A stretch of 33,817 bases of DNA, taken from contig JAQGKD010000082.1 in NCBI GenBank assembly GCA_028290285.1, positions 1-33,817 of the forward strand, given 5' to 3'. This DNA is from Hyphomicrobiales bacterium (GTDB lineage: Bacteria > Pseudomonadota > Alphaproteobacteria > Rhizobiales > Beijerinckiaceae). Under the pieces are notes generated by a model, which saw nothing but the letters and a program-made list of their open reading frames with translations, was not told the origin of the DNA and searched no databases. Made by a program: the position numbers and the translations under genes. Positions 8,454 through 16,304 of the stretch are shown here, piece after piece (the first letter of the stretch is position 1; every line of letters starts with the position of its first letter).

Positions 8454-8776
8454 CAGTCGACCCTCTCGACATAGACGCGAATTCGCCCGCCGCAGGAAAG
8501 GCCCGCCCGCCACGCCGTCTCGTCGGCCACGCCGAATTCGAGCACGCGCGGCTTGCCGTCGGTAATCACATCGAGAGCCTCGGTGACGACGTCGCCCTCG
8601 ACGCAGCCGCCCGAGACGGAGCCCAGGAAATGCCCTTCCGAGTCGATGGCCAGATGGCTGCCGACCGGACGGGGCGCCGAGCCCCAGGTTTCGACAACCG
8701 TCGCCAGCGCAACGCCGCGCCCCTCGCGCCGCCAGACCGCAGCCTGGCCCAGAATATCGTCGTCGCTCGAGAGCAT
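8453..8776 (-). CDS. XdhC N-terminal-domain protein (CoxI type)
   Basis: This 107-residue protein corresponds to the XdhC/CoxI N-terminal domain. The signature stretches are VVETWGSAPRPVGSHLAI, FLGSVSGGCVEGDV and GLSCGGRIRVYVE, including both conserved Cys positions. It normally precedes the Rossmann domain in one XdhC chain; here it is a separate gene joined to it by a TGATG overlap, so the two products are probably made in equal amounts and act together. The start at 8776 was chosen for the GGAGG ribosome-binding site just upstream and because the alternative start at 8848 would run into the coxE end. It is part of the cox maturation operon. Confidence 0.86.
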   Translation of the reverse strand: MLSSDDDILGQAAVWRREGRGVALATVVETWGSAPRPVGSHLAIDSEGHFLGSVSGGCVEGDVVTEALDVITDGKPRVLEFGVADETAWRAGLSCGGRIRVYVERVD

Positions 8777-8844
8777 GCAGGCCTCCTGTCGAGATGTTTG
8801 AACGAATATAGCGCTTCGCCCGCCATCCGTCACGCGGCCCGGCG

Positions 8845-10071
8845 TCACGCCGTTCGCCGCAGCCAGACTCGCGGGTCGACATCGCCACCCAGCGAGGGCC
8901 GAGACAGGGCGGCCGCCAGATCCTCGAGGCTCGCGAGATGGTGCACGGGGCGGAACTCGTCCACATGCGGCAGCATGGCGCGAATGCCCGCGGCGCGCGG
9001 CTCGAAACGGTCGTAGCGCAGGAGCGGATTGAGCCAGATGAGCCGGCGGCAGGATTTGTGCAGACGCTCCATCTCGGCGGCCAATTGCCCGCCGCTGTCA
9101 CGCTCCAGCCCATCCGTGAACAAGAGCACGATGGCCCCCTGCCCCAGCACCCGGCGCGACCAGAGACGGTTGAACTCATGCAGCGAAGCCGCGATGCGCG
9201 TGCCACCCGACCAGTCCTGCACATTGCCCGAAACATCCGCCAGCGCCGCGTCGATGTCGCGGGCGCGCAGGTCGCGCGTCACATGGCTGAGCCGCGTGCC
9301 GAACAGGAATGTCTCGACCCGCCGCCGTTCTTCCGTAAGACGGTGCAGGAAATGCAGAAAGACGCGCGTGTAGTCGCTCATCGACCCGGAGATGTCGCAG
9401 AGTGCGACCACTGGCGGATGGCGCAGCACGCGGTCGCGCCGAACCATCTCGAACACGTCCCCGCCACCGCTCATCGCCTTGCGCATGGTCAGGCGCGGAT
9501 CGATGCGAGCGCCCCGCGCATCCGGCCGCCAGCGGCGTGTCGCCACCTCGTCCTGCGGCAGGCGCAGCCGCGCGATCACCTGCTTGGCGCGCGCGATCTC
9601 CTCCGCGGTCATCTGCGCGAAATCCTTGCGCTGCAGCACCTCCAGCGCCGACATGGTGAGCCGCGCATCGCGCTCCACGGTCGGCTCGGCTTCACGCTTC
9701 GGGCGGTTTCCGGCAAGAGCTTCGGCCATACGCGTGGCACCAGGGGCGGGCTTCATGTCCTGCTTGTCTGGGGCCGCCATGGGCGACATCATCGCGATCA
9801 GCTTTTCAAGAAAGCCGCGCCTCTTCCAAAAAATCGCAAAGGCCTGGTCGAACAGAAGCGTCTGGTCGTGACGGCTGACGAAGACTGCATGCAGCGTGGC
9901 ACGGAAATCGGCGCGCGAGGCAACCCCCGCCGCCTGCACGGCCTCGACCGCATCGAGTACATGGCCGGGGCCGACCGGCAAGCCGGCGGCGCGCAGAAGA
10001 CGTGCGAAATGCAGGATGTTTTCACCCAGCTTGCCGTCGCCCGCCTCGTCCCGTGCCTGCTCGCCTTGCAT
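8845..10071 (-). CDS. coxE: CoxE-like VWA-domain protein
   Basis: CoxE is a von Willebrand A-domain protein that works with the AAA+ ATPase CoxD in maturing the molybdenum hydroxylase; in carbon monoxide dehydrogenase it is linked to building the [CuSMoO2] centre. The 408-residue product has the CoxE N-terminal half, then the VWA domain with the MIDAS motif DISGS at residues 226-230 and the later WSGGTRIAASLHEFNR and VLLFTDGLERD segments. The start at 10071 (MQGEQAR) has GGAG upstream and lies 13 bp after coxD. An in-frame start at 10113 would overlap coxD by 29 bp, so I did not use it. The MIDAS is intact, which suggests a working metal-dependent interaction site. Confidence 0.9.
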   Translation of the reverse strand: MQGEQARDEAGDGKLGENILHFARLLRAAGLPVGPGHVLDAVEAVQAAGVASRADFRATLHAVFVSRHDQTLLFDQAFAIFWKRRGFLEKLIAMMSPMAAPDKQDMKPAPGATRMAEALAGNRPKREAEPTVERDARLTMSALEVLQRKDFAQMTAEEIARAKQVIARLRLPQDEVATRRWRPDARGARIDPRLTMRKAMSGGGDVFEMVRRDRVLRHPPVVALCDISGSMSDYTRVFLHFLHRLTEERRRVETFLFGTRLSHVTRDLRARDIDAALADVSGNVQDWSGGTRIAASLHEFNRLWSRRVLGQGAIVLLFTDGLERDSGGQLAAEMERLHKSCRRLIWLNPLLRYDRFEPRAAGIRAMLPHVDEFRPVHHLASLEDLAAALSRPSLGGDVDPRVWLRRTA

Positions 10072-10084
10072 GAAAAGCTCCCGC

Positions 10085-11008
10085 TCAGGCGAGACTCGCC
10101 CGCGCCTCGTCAATGGCCGCCTGCGTGGCGCTGCCCTGAAGCCGCTGGATGTCGTCCTGATATTTGAGCAGCACCCCCAGCGTATCCGACACCATCGCGG
10201 GATCGAGCGAAACGGCGTCGAGTTCCGTCAACGCGCTCGCCCAGTCGAGCGTTTCGGCCACGCCCGGCTGCTTGAAGAGGTCCTTCTTGCGCAGGGTTTG
10301 CACGAAAGCGACGATCTCGCGCGTGAGCTTCTTCGAGGCGCCCGGCACCTTGGTGCGCAGGATCTGCATTTCGCGCGCGGCATCGGGATAATCCACCCAA
10401 TGATAGAGACAGCGCCGCTTGAGAGCGTCGTGGATCTCACGCGTGCGGTTGGACGTGATGATGACGATGGGCGGATGCTCGGCGCGGATCGTGCCGAGTT
10501 CGGGGATGGTGACCTGAAAGTCGGACAGGATCTCCAGCAGGAAGGCTTCGAAAGCGTCATCGGTCCGATCGAGTTCGTCGATCAGCAGCACAGGCGGTCC
10601 CTCGGTCGTGGTCTCCAGCGCCTGCAGCAGCGGACGCTTGATCAGGTAGCGCTCCGAGAACACATCATGCTCGATGCGCTCGCGATCGCTCTCGCCCGAC
10701 GCTTCCGCGAGCCGGATCGCCATCATCTGCCGCGCATAGTTCCACTCGTAGACGGCGGACGCGACGTCGAGCCCCTCATAGCATTGCAGGCGGATCAGCT
10801 TCCGTCCAAGCGTCGACGCCAGGACTTTCGCGATCTCCGTCTTGCCGACGCCAGCCTCGCCTTCGAGGAAGAGAGGGCGGCCCATTTTCAGCGACAGGAA
10901 AAGCACGGTGGCCAGCGCCCGGTCGGCGACATAGTCGGCGCGGGTGAGCAGGGTCAGCGTTTCGTCGATGGAGGTGGGCAATAGCCGTGCGGACAGAGAC
11001 TGAACCAT
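10085..11008 (-). CDS. coxD: CoxD-like MoxR-family AAA+ ATPase
   Basis: CoxD is a MoxR-type AAA+ chaperone that remodels the apo-hydrolase for metal-centre assembly, together with the VWA protein CoxE. The 307-residue product has Walker A GEAGVGKT at residues 50-57, Walker B LLIDELDR at 141-148, sensor region IVIITSNRTREIHDALKRR and the MoxR lid domain. ATG at 11008 has AGGAG about 12 nt upstream. It follows a 96-bp gap after the DUF805 gene and leads the maturation block coxD-coxE-xdhC pair-moeA/mogA-like-mocA-SDR, which runs with short gaps or overlaps. A 10-bp inverted repeat lies directly upstream of it. Confidence 0.92.
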   Translation of the reverse strand: MVQSLSARLLPTSIDETLTLLTRADYVADRALATVLFLSLKMGRPLFLEGEAGVGKTEIAKVLASTLGRKLIRLQCYEGLDVASAVYEWNYARQMMAIRLAEASGESDRERIEHDVFSERYLIKRPLLQALETTTEGPPVLLIDELDRTDDAFEAFLLEILSDFQVTIPELGTIRAEHPPIVIITSNRTREIHDALKRRCLYHWVDYPDAAREMQILRTKVPGASKKLTREIVAFVQTLRKKDLFKQPGVAETLDWASALTELDAVSLDPAMVSDTLGVLLKYQDDIQRLQGSATQAAIDEARASLA

Positions 11009-11025
11009 GCGCGGCAGAAACTCCT

Positions 11026-11091
11026 GCGGGTGAGAAATCCGTCAAAGGCCCGGCGGATGCCGAGCGCCCCAGAGTAACGACTCTCACCCGC
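11026..11091. repeat. 10-bp inverted repeat upstream of coxD
   Basis: GCGGGTGAGA (11026-11035) is matched exactly by TCTCACCCGC (11082-11091), 46 bp apart, in the only sizeable gap ahead of coxD. It may be a paired operator or a long-range hairpin in the leader. No promoter boxes were clear. Confidence 0.5.
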
Positions 11092-11104
11092 AATTCCAGC
11101 GGCA

Positions 11105-11524
11105 TCACGACGAGAGAGGATCGGCCCCATAGCGGTTGTCGCCGCGGCTTCCACGCCTGAAGCCAAGCTCGATGAAGTACCAGATCGTCGTCGCGGTTTG
11201 CACGAATGCACAGATGATTGTGATCGTCTGTTTGTCCATCCACTGCGGGCGGAGCTCAAGTGCGCCGGGCAAAGCAACAAAGAGCCATAACCAGTGAGCG
11301 CTCATCTCGCGATCATGCAACCGCCTCACACAGATTGTGACACCGATCGCCATACAGAGCAGCACAATTGCCAGCGAGATTAAAACACCCGGCATCCCGA
11401 GAAGGGCCGGCAGCGGAGTAAAAATTGGAGCCAGGAGCATCGGGAAAAGCACCGTTCCAAGCCAGAAATCGCGACGCGACGCTCGGCCGCTGAACGTCAT
11501 AATTTTGCAGATAAATGAGTACAT
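11105..11524 (-). CDS. DUF805 family membrane protein
   Basis: The 139-residue protein matches the DUF805 family of small inner-membrane proteins. It has the N-terminal FSGRASRRDFWLG motif, a hydrophobic stretch of two segments (about residues 23-65), the RRLHDREMSAHWLW motif, a further hydrophobic segment and the C-terminal GSRGDNRYGADPLSS motif. The function of the family is not established. It is not a usual cox gene, yet it lies between coxM and coxD on the same strand. Upstream is a stretch of about 80 bp with only about a quarter G+C, far below the rest of the window. The start ATG at 11524 has no strong ribosome-binding site. It may be a later insertion into the cox locus. Confidence 0.85.
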   Translation of the reverse strand: MYSFICKIMTFSGRASRRDFWLGTVLFPMLLAPIFTPLPALLGMPGVLISLAIVLLCMAIGVTICVRRLHDREMSAHWLWLFVALPGALELRPQWMDKQTITIICAFVQTATTIWYFIELGFRRGSRGDNRYGADPLSS

Positions 11525-11606
11525 TTTTTTAAACCAGAAAGGCTATAATTCAAAATACACATGCTTTAATCTGCATAGATTACCTTAAGTAACGAAAAGA
11601 AACAAT
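11525..11606. other. Low-GC islet upstream of the DUF805 gene
   Basis: I count 22 G or C in these 82 bases, about 27%, against a strongly GC-rich background. It begins next to the DUF805 start with a run of seven T and holds several Pribnow-like strings (for example TATAAT on the + strand at 11544-11549). It may be the DUF805 promoter region or a scar of sequence acquisition. Confidence 0.55.
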
Positions 11607-11635
11607 GGTCCGAGAACCCAGCGGGCTCTCAGACC
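11607..11635 (-). terminator. Probable rho-independent terminator after coxM
   Basis: A hairpin with 13-base arms (two mismatches) and a 3-base loop lies 29 bp after the coxM stop. Reading the minus strand, it is followed by a T-rich stretch (ATTGTTTCTTTTCG). It would end the coxG/S-L-M transcript before the DUF805 gene. Confidence 0.6.
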
Positions 11636-11664
11636 GTTTCAGCTATTCCCGGTGAGGGGGGCGA

Positions 11665-12462
11665 TCAGCGTGCCGAAGCCACAGCCCGGCGCGCCATCAC
11701 GCCGATCAGATGCGCGCGATAGGCGGCATCAGCGTGAATGTCCGAGTTCAGCCCTTCCGCCGGCACGGCGAGTCCTTCAATCGACTTGACCGCGAATTTC
11801 TCCGCCAGCGCCGTCTCGAAATTGCCGACGCGGAACACGCCGTTCTCGCCCGCGCCCGTCACGGTCACGCGAACCTCCGCGCCCTTCTTGGCAACGAACA
11901 CGCCGACGATGGCGTAGCGCGAGGCCGGGTTGCGGAACTTCTCGTAGCCGGATTTCTGCGGCACCGGGAAGATGATCTTGGTAATGATCTCGCCTTCGCC
12001 CAGCGCCGTCTCGAACATGCCGAGAAAGAAATCGTCAGCCGCGATCTTGCGGAGATTGGTGACGATGGTGGCGCCGAGCGCAAGGCACGCCGCCGGATAA
12101 TCCGCTGCCGGATCGTTGTTGGCGACAGAACCGCCGATGGTGCCGCGATGGCGCACAGCCGGATCGCCGATCCAGCCGGCCAGATCCGACAAGGCCGGGA
12201 TGGCTTCGCGCAACTCGGCGGAAGCCGCGACATCGGCATGGCGCGTCATGGCGCCGATGGTCACCGTGCGCGACGTCACTTCGATGCCGGCGAGATCGGA
12301 CAGGCCGTTGAGGTCGATCAGGGCGGCGGGCGAAGCCAGCCGCTGCTTCATCGTGGGCAGCAACGTCATGCCACCAGCCAGAATCTTTGCGTCCGGGGCA
12401 GAACCGGCCAGCGATACGGCTTTGCGTACCGTTTCCGGCCGATGATAGGTGAACGGATACAT
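11665..12462 (-). CDS. coxM: CoxM-like FAD-binding subunit of molybdenum hydroxylase
   Basis: CoxM is the medium subunit of the CODH-type hydroxylase heterotrimer; its FAD passes electrons from the iron-sulfur subunit to the acceptor. The 265-residue product begins MYPFTYHRPETVRKAV and has the FAD-binding motifs AGGMTLLP (near residue 30) and TIGGSVANNDPAADYPA (near residue 110). The C-terminal CO-dehydrogenase-flavoprotein domain follows, with GAGENGVFRVG. The start has GGGGAGA upstream. It lies 45 bp after coxL and is the last structural gene. Gene order S-L-M, rather than M-S-L, is the arrangement known for form II clusters and agrees with the CoxL motif. Confidence 0.92.
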   Translation of the reverse strand: MYPFTYHRPETVRKAVSLAGSAPDAKILAGGMTLLPTMKQRLASPAALIDLNGLSDLAGIEVTSRTVTIGAMTRHADVAASAELREAIPALSDLAGWIGDPAVRHRGTIGGSVANNDPAADYPAACLALGATIVTNLRKIAADDFFLGMFETALGEGEIITKIIFPVPQKSGYEKFRNPASRYAIVGVFVAKKGAEVRVTVTGAGENGVFRVGNFETALAEKFAVKSIEGLAVPAEGLNSDIHADAAYRAHLIGVMARRAVASAR

Positions 12463-12507
12463 GTCTTTCTCCCCAAGCGGCGCTTCAGCACCGGCACTTA
12501 TCCCAAA

Positions 12508-14874
12508 TCACTCGGCGGCCAGTTTCGGCGCCGTTTGCTGCAAGGCGCGCCACACGGCCTGAGGCGTGGCGGGCATTGCGATATTCTCGTGTCCAATCGC
12601 ATCGGTGATCGCGTTGATCACGGCCGGCGGCGCCGCGATGGCGCCAGCCTCTCCGCATCCCTTGATGCCGAGCGGGTTGGACGGGCAGCGCGTCTGCGTC
12701 ATGCCCACGTGATAGTTCGGCAGATCTTGGGCTCGCGGCATGGAATAGTCCATATAGCTCGCCGTCACGAGTTGGCCCGCGGCATCGTAGACCGCGCCTT
12801 CGAGAAGCGCCTGCCCGATCCCCTGCGCGATCCCGCCATGCACCTGCCCCTCGACGATCATCGGATTGATGACGATGCCGAAATCGTCGACCGCCGTCCA
12901 GCGGTCGACACGGGTCACGCCTGTCGCAGGGTCGATCTCGACCTCGCAGATGTGCACGCCCGCCGGAAAGGTGAAATTCGTCGGGTCCCAGAACGCGCTC
13001 TCCTTCAGCCCGGGCTCCAGGTCCTGCCCGTTGAACTTGTGCGCGATATAGGCCTGAAGCGCGACGGCGGCGAAATCGATTTCCTTGTCGGTCCCGCGCA
13101 CGGTGAACTTGCCGTCCTTGAACTCGATGTCCTCGTGCGAGGCCTCCAGCACATAGCCCGCCACCCGCTTCGCCTTGGCCTCGATCTTGTCGAGCGCCTT
13201 GACGATGGCCGACATGCCGACCGCGCCCGAGCGCGAGCCATAGGTGCCCATGCCCATCTGGACCTTGTCGGTGTCGCCGTGGACGATGGAAACATTGTCG
13301 ATGGAAATGCCGAGCCGCTCCGACACGAGCTGCGCGAAAGTGGTCTCGTGCCCCTGCCCGTGCGAATGCGAGCCGGTGAGGATTTCGACCGTCCCAATGG
13401 GATTGACGCGCACTTCCGCCGATTCCCACAGGCCGACGCCCGCGCCGAGCGAGCCCACCGCCGCCGAGGGGGCGATGCCGCAGGCCTCGATATAAGCCGA
13501 GATACCGATGCCGCGCAGAAGGCCCTTGCGCGCCGATTCCTTCTTGCGCTTGCCGACATTGCGATAGTCGGACATTTCCAGCGCCTTCTCGAGAGAGGCG
13601 ACATAATTGCCCGCGTCGTAACACATGATGACCGGCGTCTGATGGGGGAAGGTCTTCACGAAATTCTTGCGGCGGAACTGAGCGGGATCGCTGCCTGTCT
13701 CGCGCGCAGCCACCTCGACGATCCGCTCGATCACAAACGTTGCCTCCGGCCGCCCCGCACCGCGATAGGCGTCCACCGGTGCTGTATTCGTATAGACGGC
13801 ATCGACCTCGCAATAGATCGCGGGAATATCGTACTGCCCCGAGAGAAGCGGCGCATAGAGATAGGTCGGCACCGAGGACGAGAATGTAGAGAGATAGGCG
13901 CCGAGATTGGCCGTCGTGTGCACACGGAGCGCCAGGATCTTGCCTTTGTCGTCCAGCGCCAGTTCGGCATGGGTGACGTGGTCTCGCCCATGCGCATCGG
14001 CGAGAAATGCTTCCGTCCGGTCGGCCGTCCATTTCACCGGACGCCCGACCTTCTTGGCCGCCCAGACGCAGGCCGTCTCCTCAGCGTAGATGAAGATCTT
14101 GGAGCCGAAGCCGCCGCCGACATCGGGCGCAATCACACGCAGCTTGTGCTCCGGCGCAATGCCGATAAAGGCCGACAGCACGAGCCGCGCAACATGCGGA
14201 TTCTGGCTCGTGGTGTAGAGCGTGAACGCGTCATTGCCCGAATCGTAATCGCCGACCGCCGCGCGCGGCTCCATGGCGTTGGGCACGAGGCGGTTGTTGA
14301 CGAGATCGATCTTCGTCACATGCGCGGCCTTGGCGAAGGCCGCGTTCGTCTCGCTCTCATTGCCGATCGCCCAGCGATAAACGGCATTGTCGGGCGCTAC
14401 ATCATGCACCACGGGCGCACCCGGCTTCAGCGCGTCCATCGACGCGACAACGGCGGGCAGCACCTTGTAATCGACCACGATCTTTTCAAGCGCGTCCTTC
14501 GCCTCGGCCAGCGTATCGGCGATGACTATGGCGACATGGTCGCCCACATAGCGCACCTTGCCCTGCGCCAGCGCGGGGTGAGCGCCCGCCTTCATCGGCG
14601 TGCCGTCCTTGGAATGGATCATCCAGCCACAGATCAGCCCGCCGATCTTGTCGGCTGCCAGATCGGCCCCGGTGAAGATCGCGGCGACGCCGGGCATGGC
14701 GGAGGCTGCCGACGTGTCGATGCTGACGATCTCGGCATGGGCATGCGGCGAATGCAGGAAGGCTGCATGGGCCTGCCCAAAGCGGTTCACGTCGTCGGTA
14801 TATTGGCCCTTGCCGGTAATGAAACGAAAATCTTCCTTGCGTCGCACGGACGCGCCGATGCCGGTGGCACTCAT
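12508..14874 (-). CDS. coxL: CoxL-like molybdopterin subunit, form II (CODH-like)
   Basis: This is the large catalytic subunit of a xanthine-oxidase-family molybdenum hydroxylase, holding Mo-molybdopterin cytosine dinucleotide. The 788-residue product is full length. Visible cofactor motifs are DVGGGFGSK (residues 251-259), GQGHE (506-510) and GCGEAG (739-744) with the catalytic Glu at 742. The active-site loop reads AYRGAGRPE (369-377). Known form I CO dehydrogenases carry AYxCSFR, with the Cys that binds copper; AYRGAGR marks form II, whose ability to oxidise CO is doubtful and whose substrate is mostly unknown. GGAGG precedes the ATG. Its partners are coxS (92 bp upstream) and coxM (45 bp downstream). 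Confidence 0.94.
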   Translation of the reverse strand: MSATGIGASVRRKEDFRFITGKGQYTDDVNRFGQAHAAFLHSPHAHAEIVSIDTSAASAMPGVAAIFTGADLAADKIGGLICGWMIHSKDGTPMKAGAHPALAQGKVRYVGDHVAIVIADTLAEAKDALEKIVVDYKVLPAVVASMDALKPGAPVVHDVAPDNAVYRWAIGNESETNAAFAKAAHVTKIDLVNNRLVPNAMEPRAAVGDYDSGNDAFTLYTTSQNPHVARLVLSAFIGIAPEHKLRVIAPDVGGGFGSKIFIYAEETACVWAAKKVGRPVKWTADRTEAFLADAHGRDHVTHAELALDDKGKILALRVHTTANLGAYLSTFSSSVPTYLYAPLLSGQYDIPAIYCEVDAVYTNTAPVDAYRGAGRPEATFVIERIVEVAARETGSDPAQFRRKNFVKTFPHQTPVIMCYDAGNYVASLEKALEMSDYRNVGKRKKESARKGLLRGIGISAYIEACGIAPSAAVGSLGAGVGLWESAEVRVNPIGTVEILTGSHSHGQGHETTFAQLVSERLGISIDNVSIVHGDTDKVQMGMGTYGSRSGAVGMSAIVKALDKIEAKAKRVAGYVLEASHEDIEFKDGKFTVRGTDKEIDFAAVALQAYIAHKFNGQDLEPGLKESAFWDPTNFTFPAGVHICEVEIDPATGVTRVDRWTAVDDFGIVINPMIVEGQVHGGIAQGIGQALLEGAVYDAAGQLVTASYMDYSMPRAQDLPNYHVGMTQTRCPSNPLGIKGCGEAGAIAAPPAVINAITDAIGHENIAMPATPQAVWRALQQTAPKLAAE

Positions 14875-14966
14875 CTGAATCCTCCAGAAAAGCGACCGGT
14901 TCGCGAGCGCGCCCGGCTCTTGGTCTTTGCTTCAAATATCTTCGTGTAAAAAATGACAGCGATGGC

Positions 14967-15455
14967 CTATTCGGCAGCCTTCGCCATCGATCCCATCGCT
15001 TCCGCCCCGGCGTGAATCGCCTTGACGATGTTATGGTAGCCTGTGCAGCGGCAAATGTTGCCTTCTAGCTCTTCGCGGATCGTCTTGTCGTCGAGGTCGT
15101 TGCCCTTGCGGCGCACGATATCGACGGCGGTCATGATCATGCCCGGAGTGCAGAAGCCGCATTGCAAGCCGTGATGCTCGCGGAACGCGGCCTGCATCGG
15201 ATGCAACTCGGTGCCGGTGGCCAGTCCCTCGATGGTGGTCACATGCGAGCCGTCGAAGCCCAGCGCCAGCGCGGTGCAGGATTTCACGGAGCGCCCGTCG
15301 ATATGAACGACGCAGCAGCCGCACTGACTCGTGTCGCAGCCGACATGCGTGCCGGTCAGGCGCAGGTCGTCGCGCAGGAACTGTACAAGGAGCGTCCGCG
15401 GATCGATGTCACGCGTGACGGTCTTGCCGTTCACCGTCATGGTTACGGTCGCCAT
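14967..15455 (-). CDS. coxS: CoxS-like 2Fe-2S subunit of molybdenum hydroxylase
   Basis: The small subunit carries two [2Fe-2S] clusters that relay electrons from the Mo site to FAD. The 162-residue product has the plant-ferredoxin-type site with Cys 40, 45, 48 and 60, and the second alpha-helical-domain site with Cys 99, 102, 135 and 137 (CGFC and CRC). All eight ligands are present. The start at 15455 ([10 protein letters not shown]) is supported by GGAGG about 8 bases upstream; the open frame extends to 15623, but that part looks non-coding. It leads the S-L-M structural genes, 211 bp after coxG. Confidence 0.94.
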   Translation of the reverse strand: MATVTMTVNGKTVTRDIDPRTLLVQFLRDDLRLTGTHVGCDTSQCGCCVVHIDGRSVKSCTALALGFDGSHVTTIEGLATGTELHPMQAAFREHHGLQCGFCTPGMIMTAVDIVRRKGNDLDDKTIREELEGNICRCTGYHNIVKAIHAGAEAMGSMAKAAE

Positions 15456-15591
15456 CGCATTTCCTCCATTGGTGCCGGACGCACATGCGCCGACCCGGTT
15501 TGATGGGCTTTCGATCGAAATGGGCAGGAAAAATCCACCCTCTTCGTTTGCGCACCGGCCTTGTGTCCAGGTCAGGCCAGCCCGTTTCGCG

Positions 15592-15624
15592 GTAAGTCTG
15601 ATATGAGCGCGAGGGCCGGTCAAG
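15592..15624 (-). promoter_or_regulatory. Candidate coxSLM promoter
   Basis: On the minus strand CTTGACC (15624-15618) is a good alphaproteobacterial -35 element, followed after 14-17 bases by weak -10 candidates (TATCAG or CAGACT). It lies in the 211-bp gap between coxG and coxS, which is longer than other gaps in the locus. The -10 choice is uncertain. Confidence 0.3.
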
Positions 15625-15628
15625 CACA

Positions 15629-15652
15629 GGCTCGCGCGAAGCCGCGCAAGCC
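15629..15652 (-). terminator. Hairpin just after coxG (no T-run)
   Basis: A 10-bp GC-rich stem (one G-U pair) with a 4-base loop starts 14 bp after the coxG stop, but no T-run follows. It could weaken read-through into coxS or protect the coxG message; a full terminator role is doubtful. Confidence 0.4.
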
Positions 15653-15666
15653 CTCATGTGCTTTCG

Positions 15667-16125
15667 TCAGCCCGCTTTCACGGCGGCTGCGAAATTGGCG
15701 AAGAACTGGTCCGCCGTCTTCTTTGCGACGCCGTCGATAAGCCGTGCGCCGAGTTGGGCAATCTTGCCGCCGACATTGGCTTCGACGTTGTAATTGAGGG
15801 TGCAGCCCTCGGCTCCTTCAGCCGGATCGGTCAGGCTGACGGTTGCGCCCCCCTTGGCGAAACCGGCTACGCCGCCTTCACCCTGTCCGCTGATACGATA
15901 GCCATTCGGGGGATCGAGGTCGGTCAGTTCGACATTGCCCTTGAAGGTGGCGCCCACGGGGCCAACCTTGAGCTTCACGACTGCGGTAAAGGAGGTCTCG
16001 CTCGTCTTTTCAAGCGTCTGGCAACCGGGAATGCAGGCCTTGAGCACCTCAGGATCGTTGAGTTTCGCCCAGACAGTCTCGCGGTCCGCGGGGAGAGCAA
16101 CCTCTCCCTTCATCGTCATGGCCAT
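15667..16125 (-). CDS. coxG: CoxG family protein (SRPBCC fold)
   Basis: CoxG proteins have a START/SRPBCC fold and, in studied CODH systems, help anchor the enzyme to the cytoplasmic membrane; they are not catalytic subunits. The 152-residue product begins MAMTMKGEVALPADRETVW and shows the family blocks LNDPEVLKACIPGCQTLE, FTAVVKLKVGPVGATFKG and the Gly-rich GQGEGGVAGFAKGGA. It lacks the C-terminal hydrophobic tail seen in some longer CoxG proteins. AGGAGG lies upstream of ATG at 16125. It leads the cox genes and is divergent from pcaD across 179 bp, so the two sides may share a control region. Confidence 0.9.
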   Translation of the reverse strand: MAMTMKGEVALPADRETVWAKLNDPEVLKACIPGCQTLEKTSETSFTAVVKLKVGPVGATFKGNVELTDLDPPNGYRISGQGEGGVAGFAKGGATVSLTDPAEGAEGCTLNYNVEANVGGKIAQLGARLIDGVAKKTADQFFANFAAAVKAG

Positions 16126-16304
16126 TCAGGGTCCTCCTTTTTGACATTGGCCGGTCGGGGGACCGGCAGGTCGAGCATTGCGCGGCGTCTTCGACCGGAC
16201 ACTCCGGCCACCCTCAGGTTGCGCATTGCGCTCCGGAAGGTTATGCGCTTTTGCCGCGCTCAGCACAAAAGGTGTTAAAGCGCGCACGCAATAGGAGCAA
16301 GAGC
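16126..16304. promoter_or_regulatory. Divergent control region between coxG and pcaD
   Basis: The gap holds a perfect palindrome with 7-bp arms GCCGGTC and GACCGGC around GGGG (16150-16167), a possible regulator site or hairpin. TTGACA occurs on the + strand at 16141-16146, but no good -10 follows. A weak pcaD-side promoter may lie around 16253-16281. AGGAG precedes the pcaD ATG. Confidence 0.4.

Noticed and set aside
7752..9236. 494-codon frame extending the XdhC Rossmann gene upstream
   Set aside because: The extra part overlaps the XdhC N-domain gene and coxE out of frame. The overlap start at 8453 gives a complete domain.
12508..14874. True (form I) aerobic CO dehydrogenase
   Set aside because: The loop reads AYRGAGR, without the copper-ligand Cys, and the gene order is S-L-M.
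11710..14949. Open frame of 1079 codons on the + strand opposite coxM and coxL
   Set aside because: It is antisense to two clearly conserved genes, has very high Arg/His/Asp content and no recognisable domain. Long shadow frames are expected opposite GC-rich genes.
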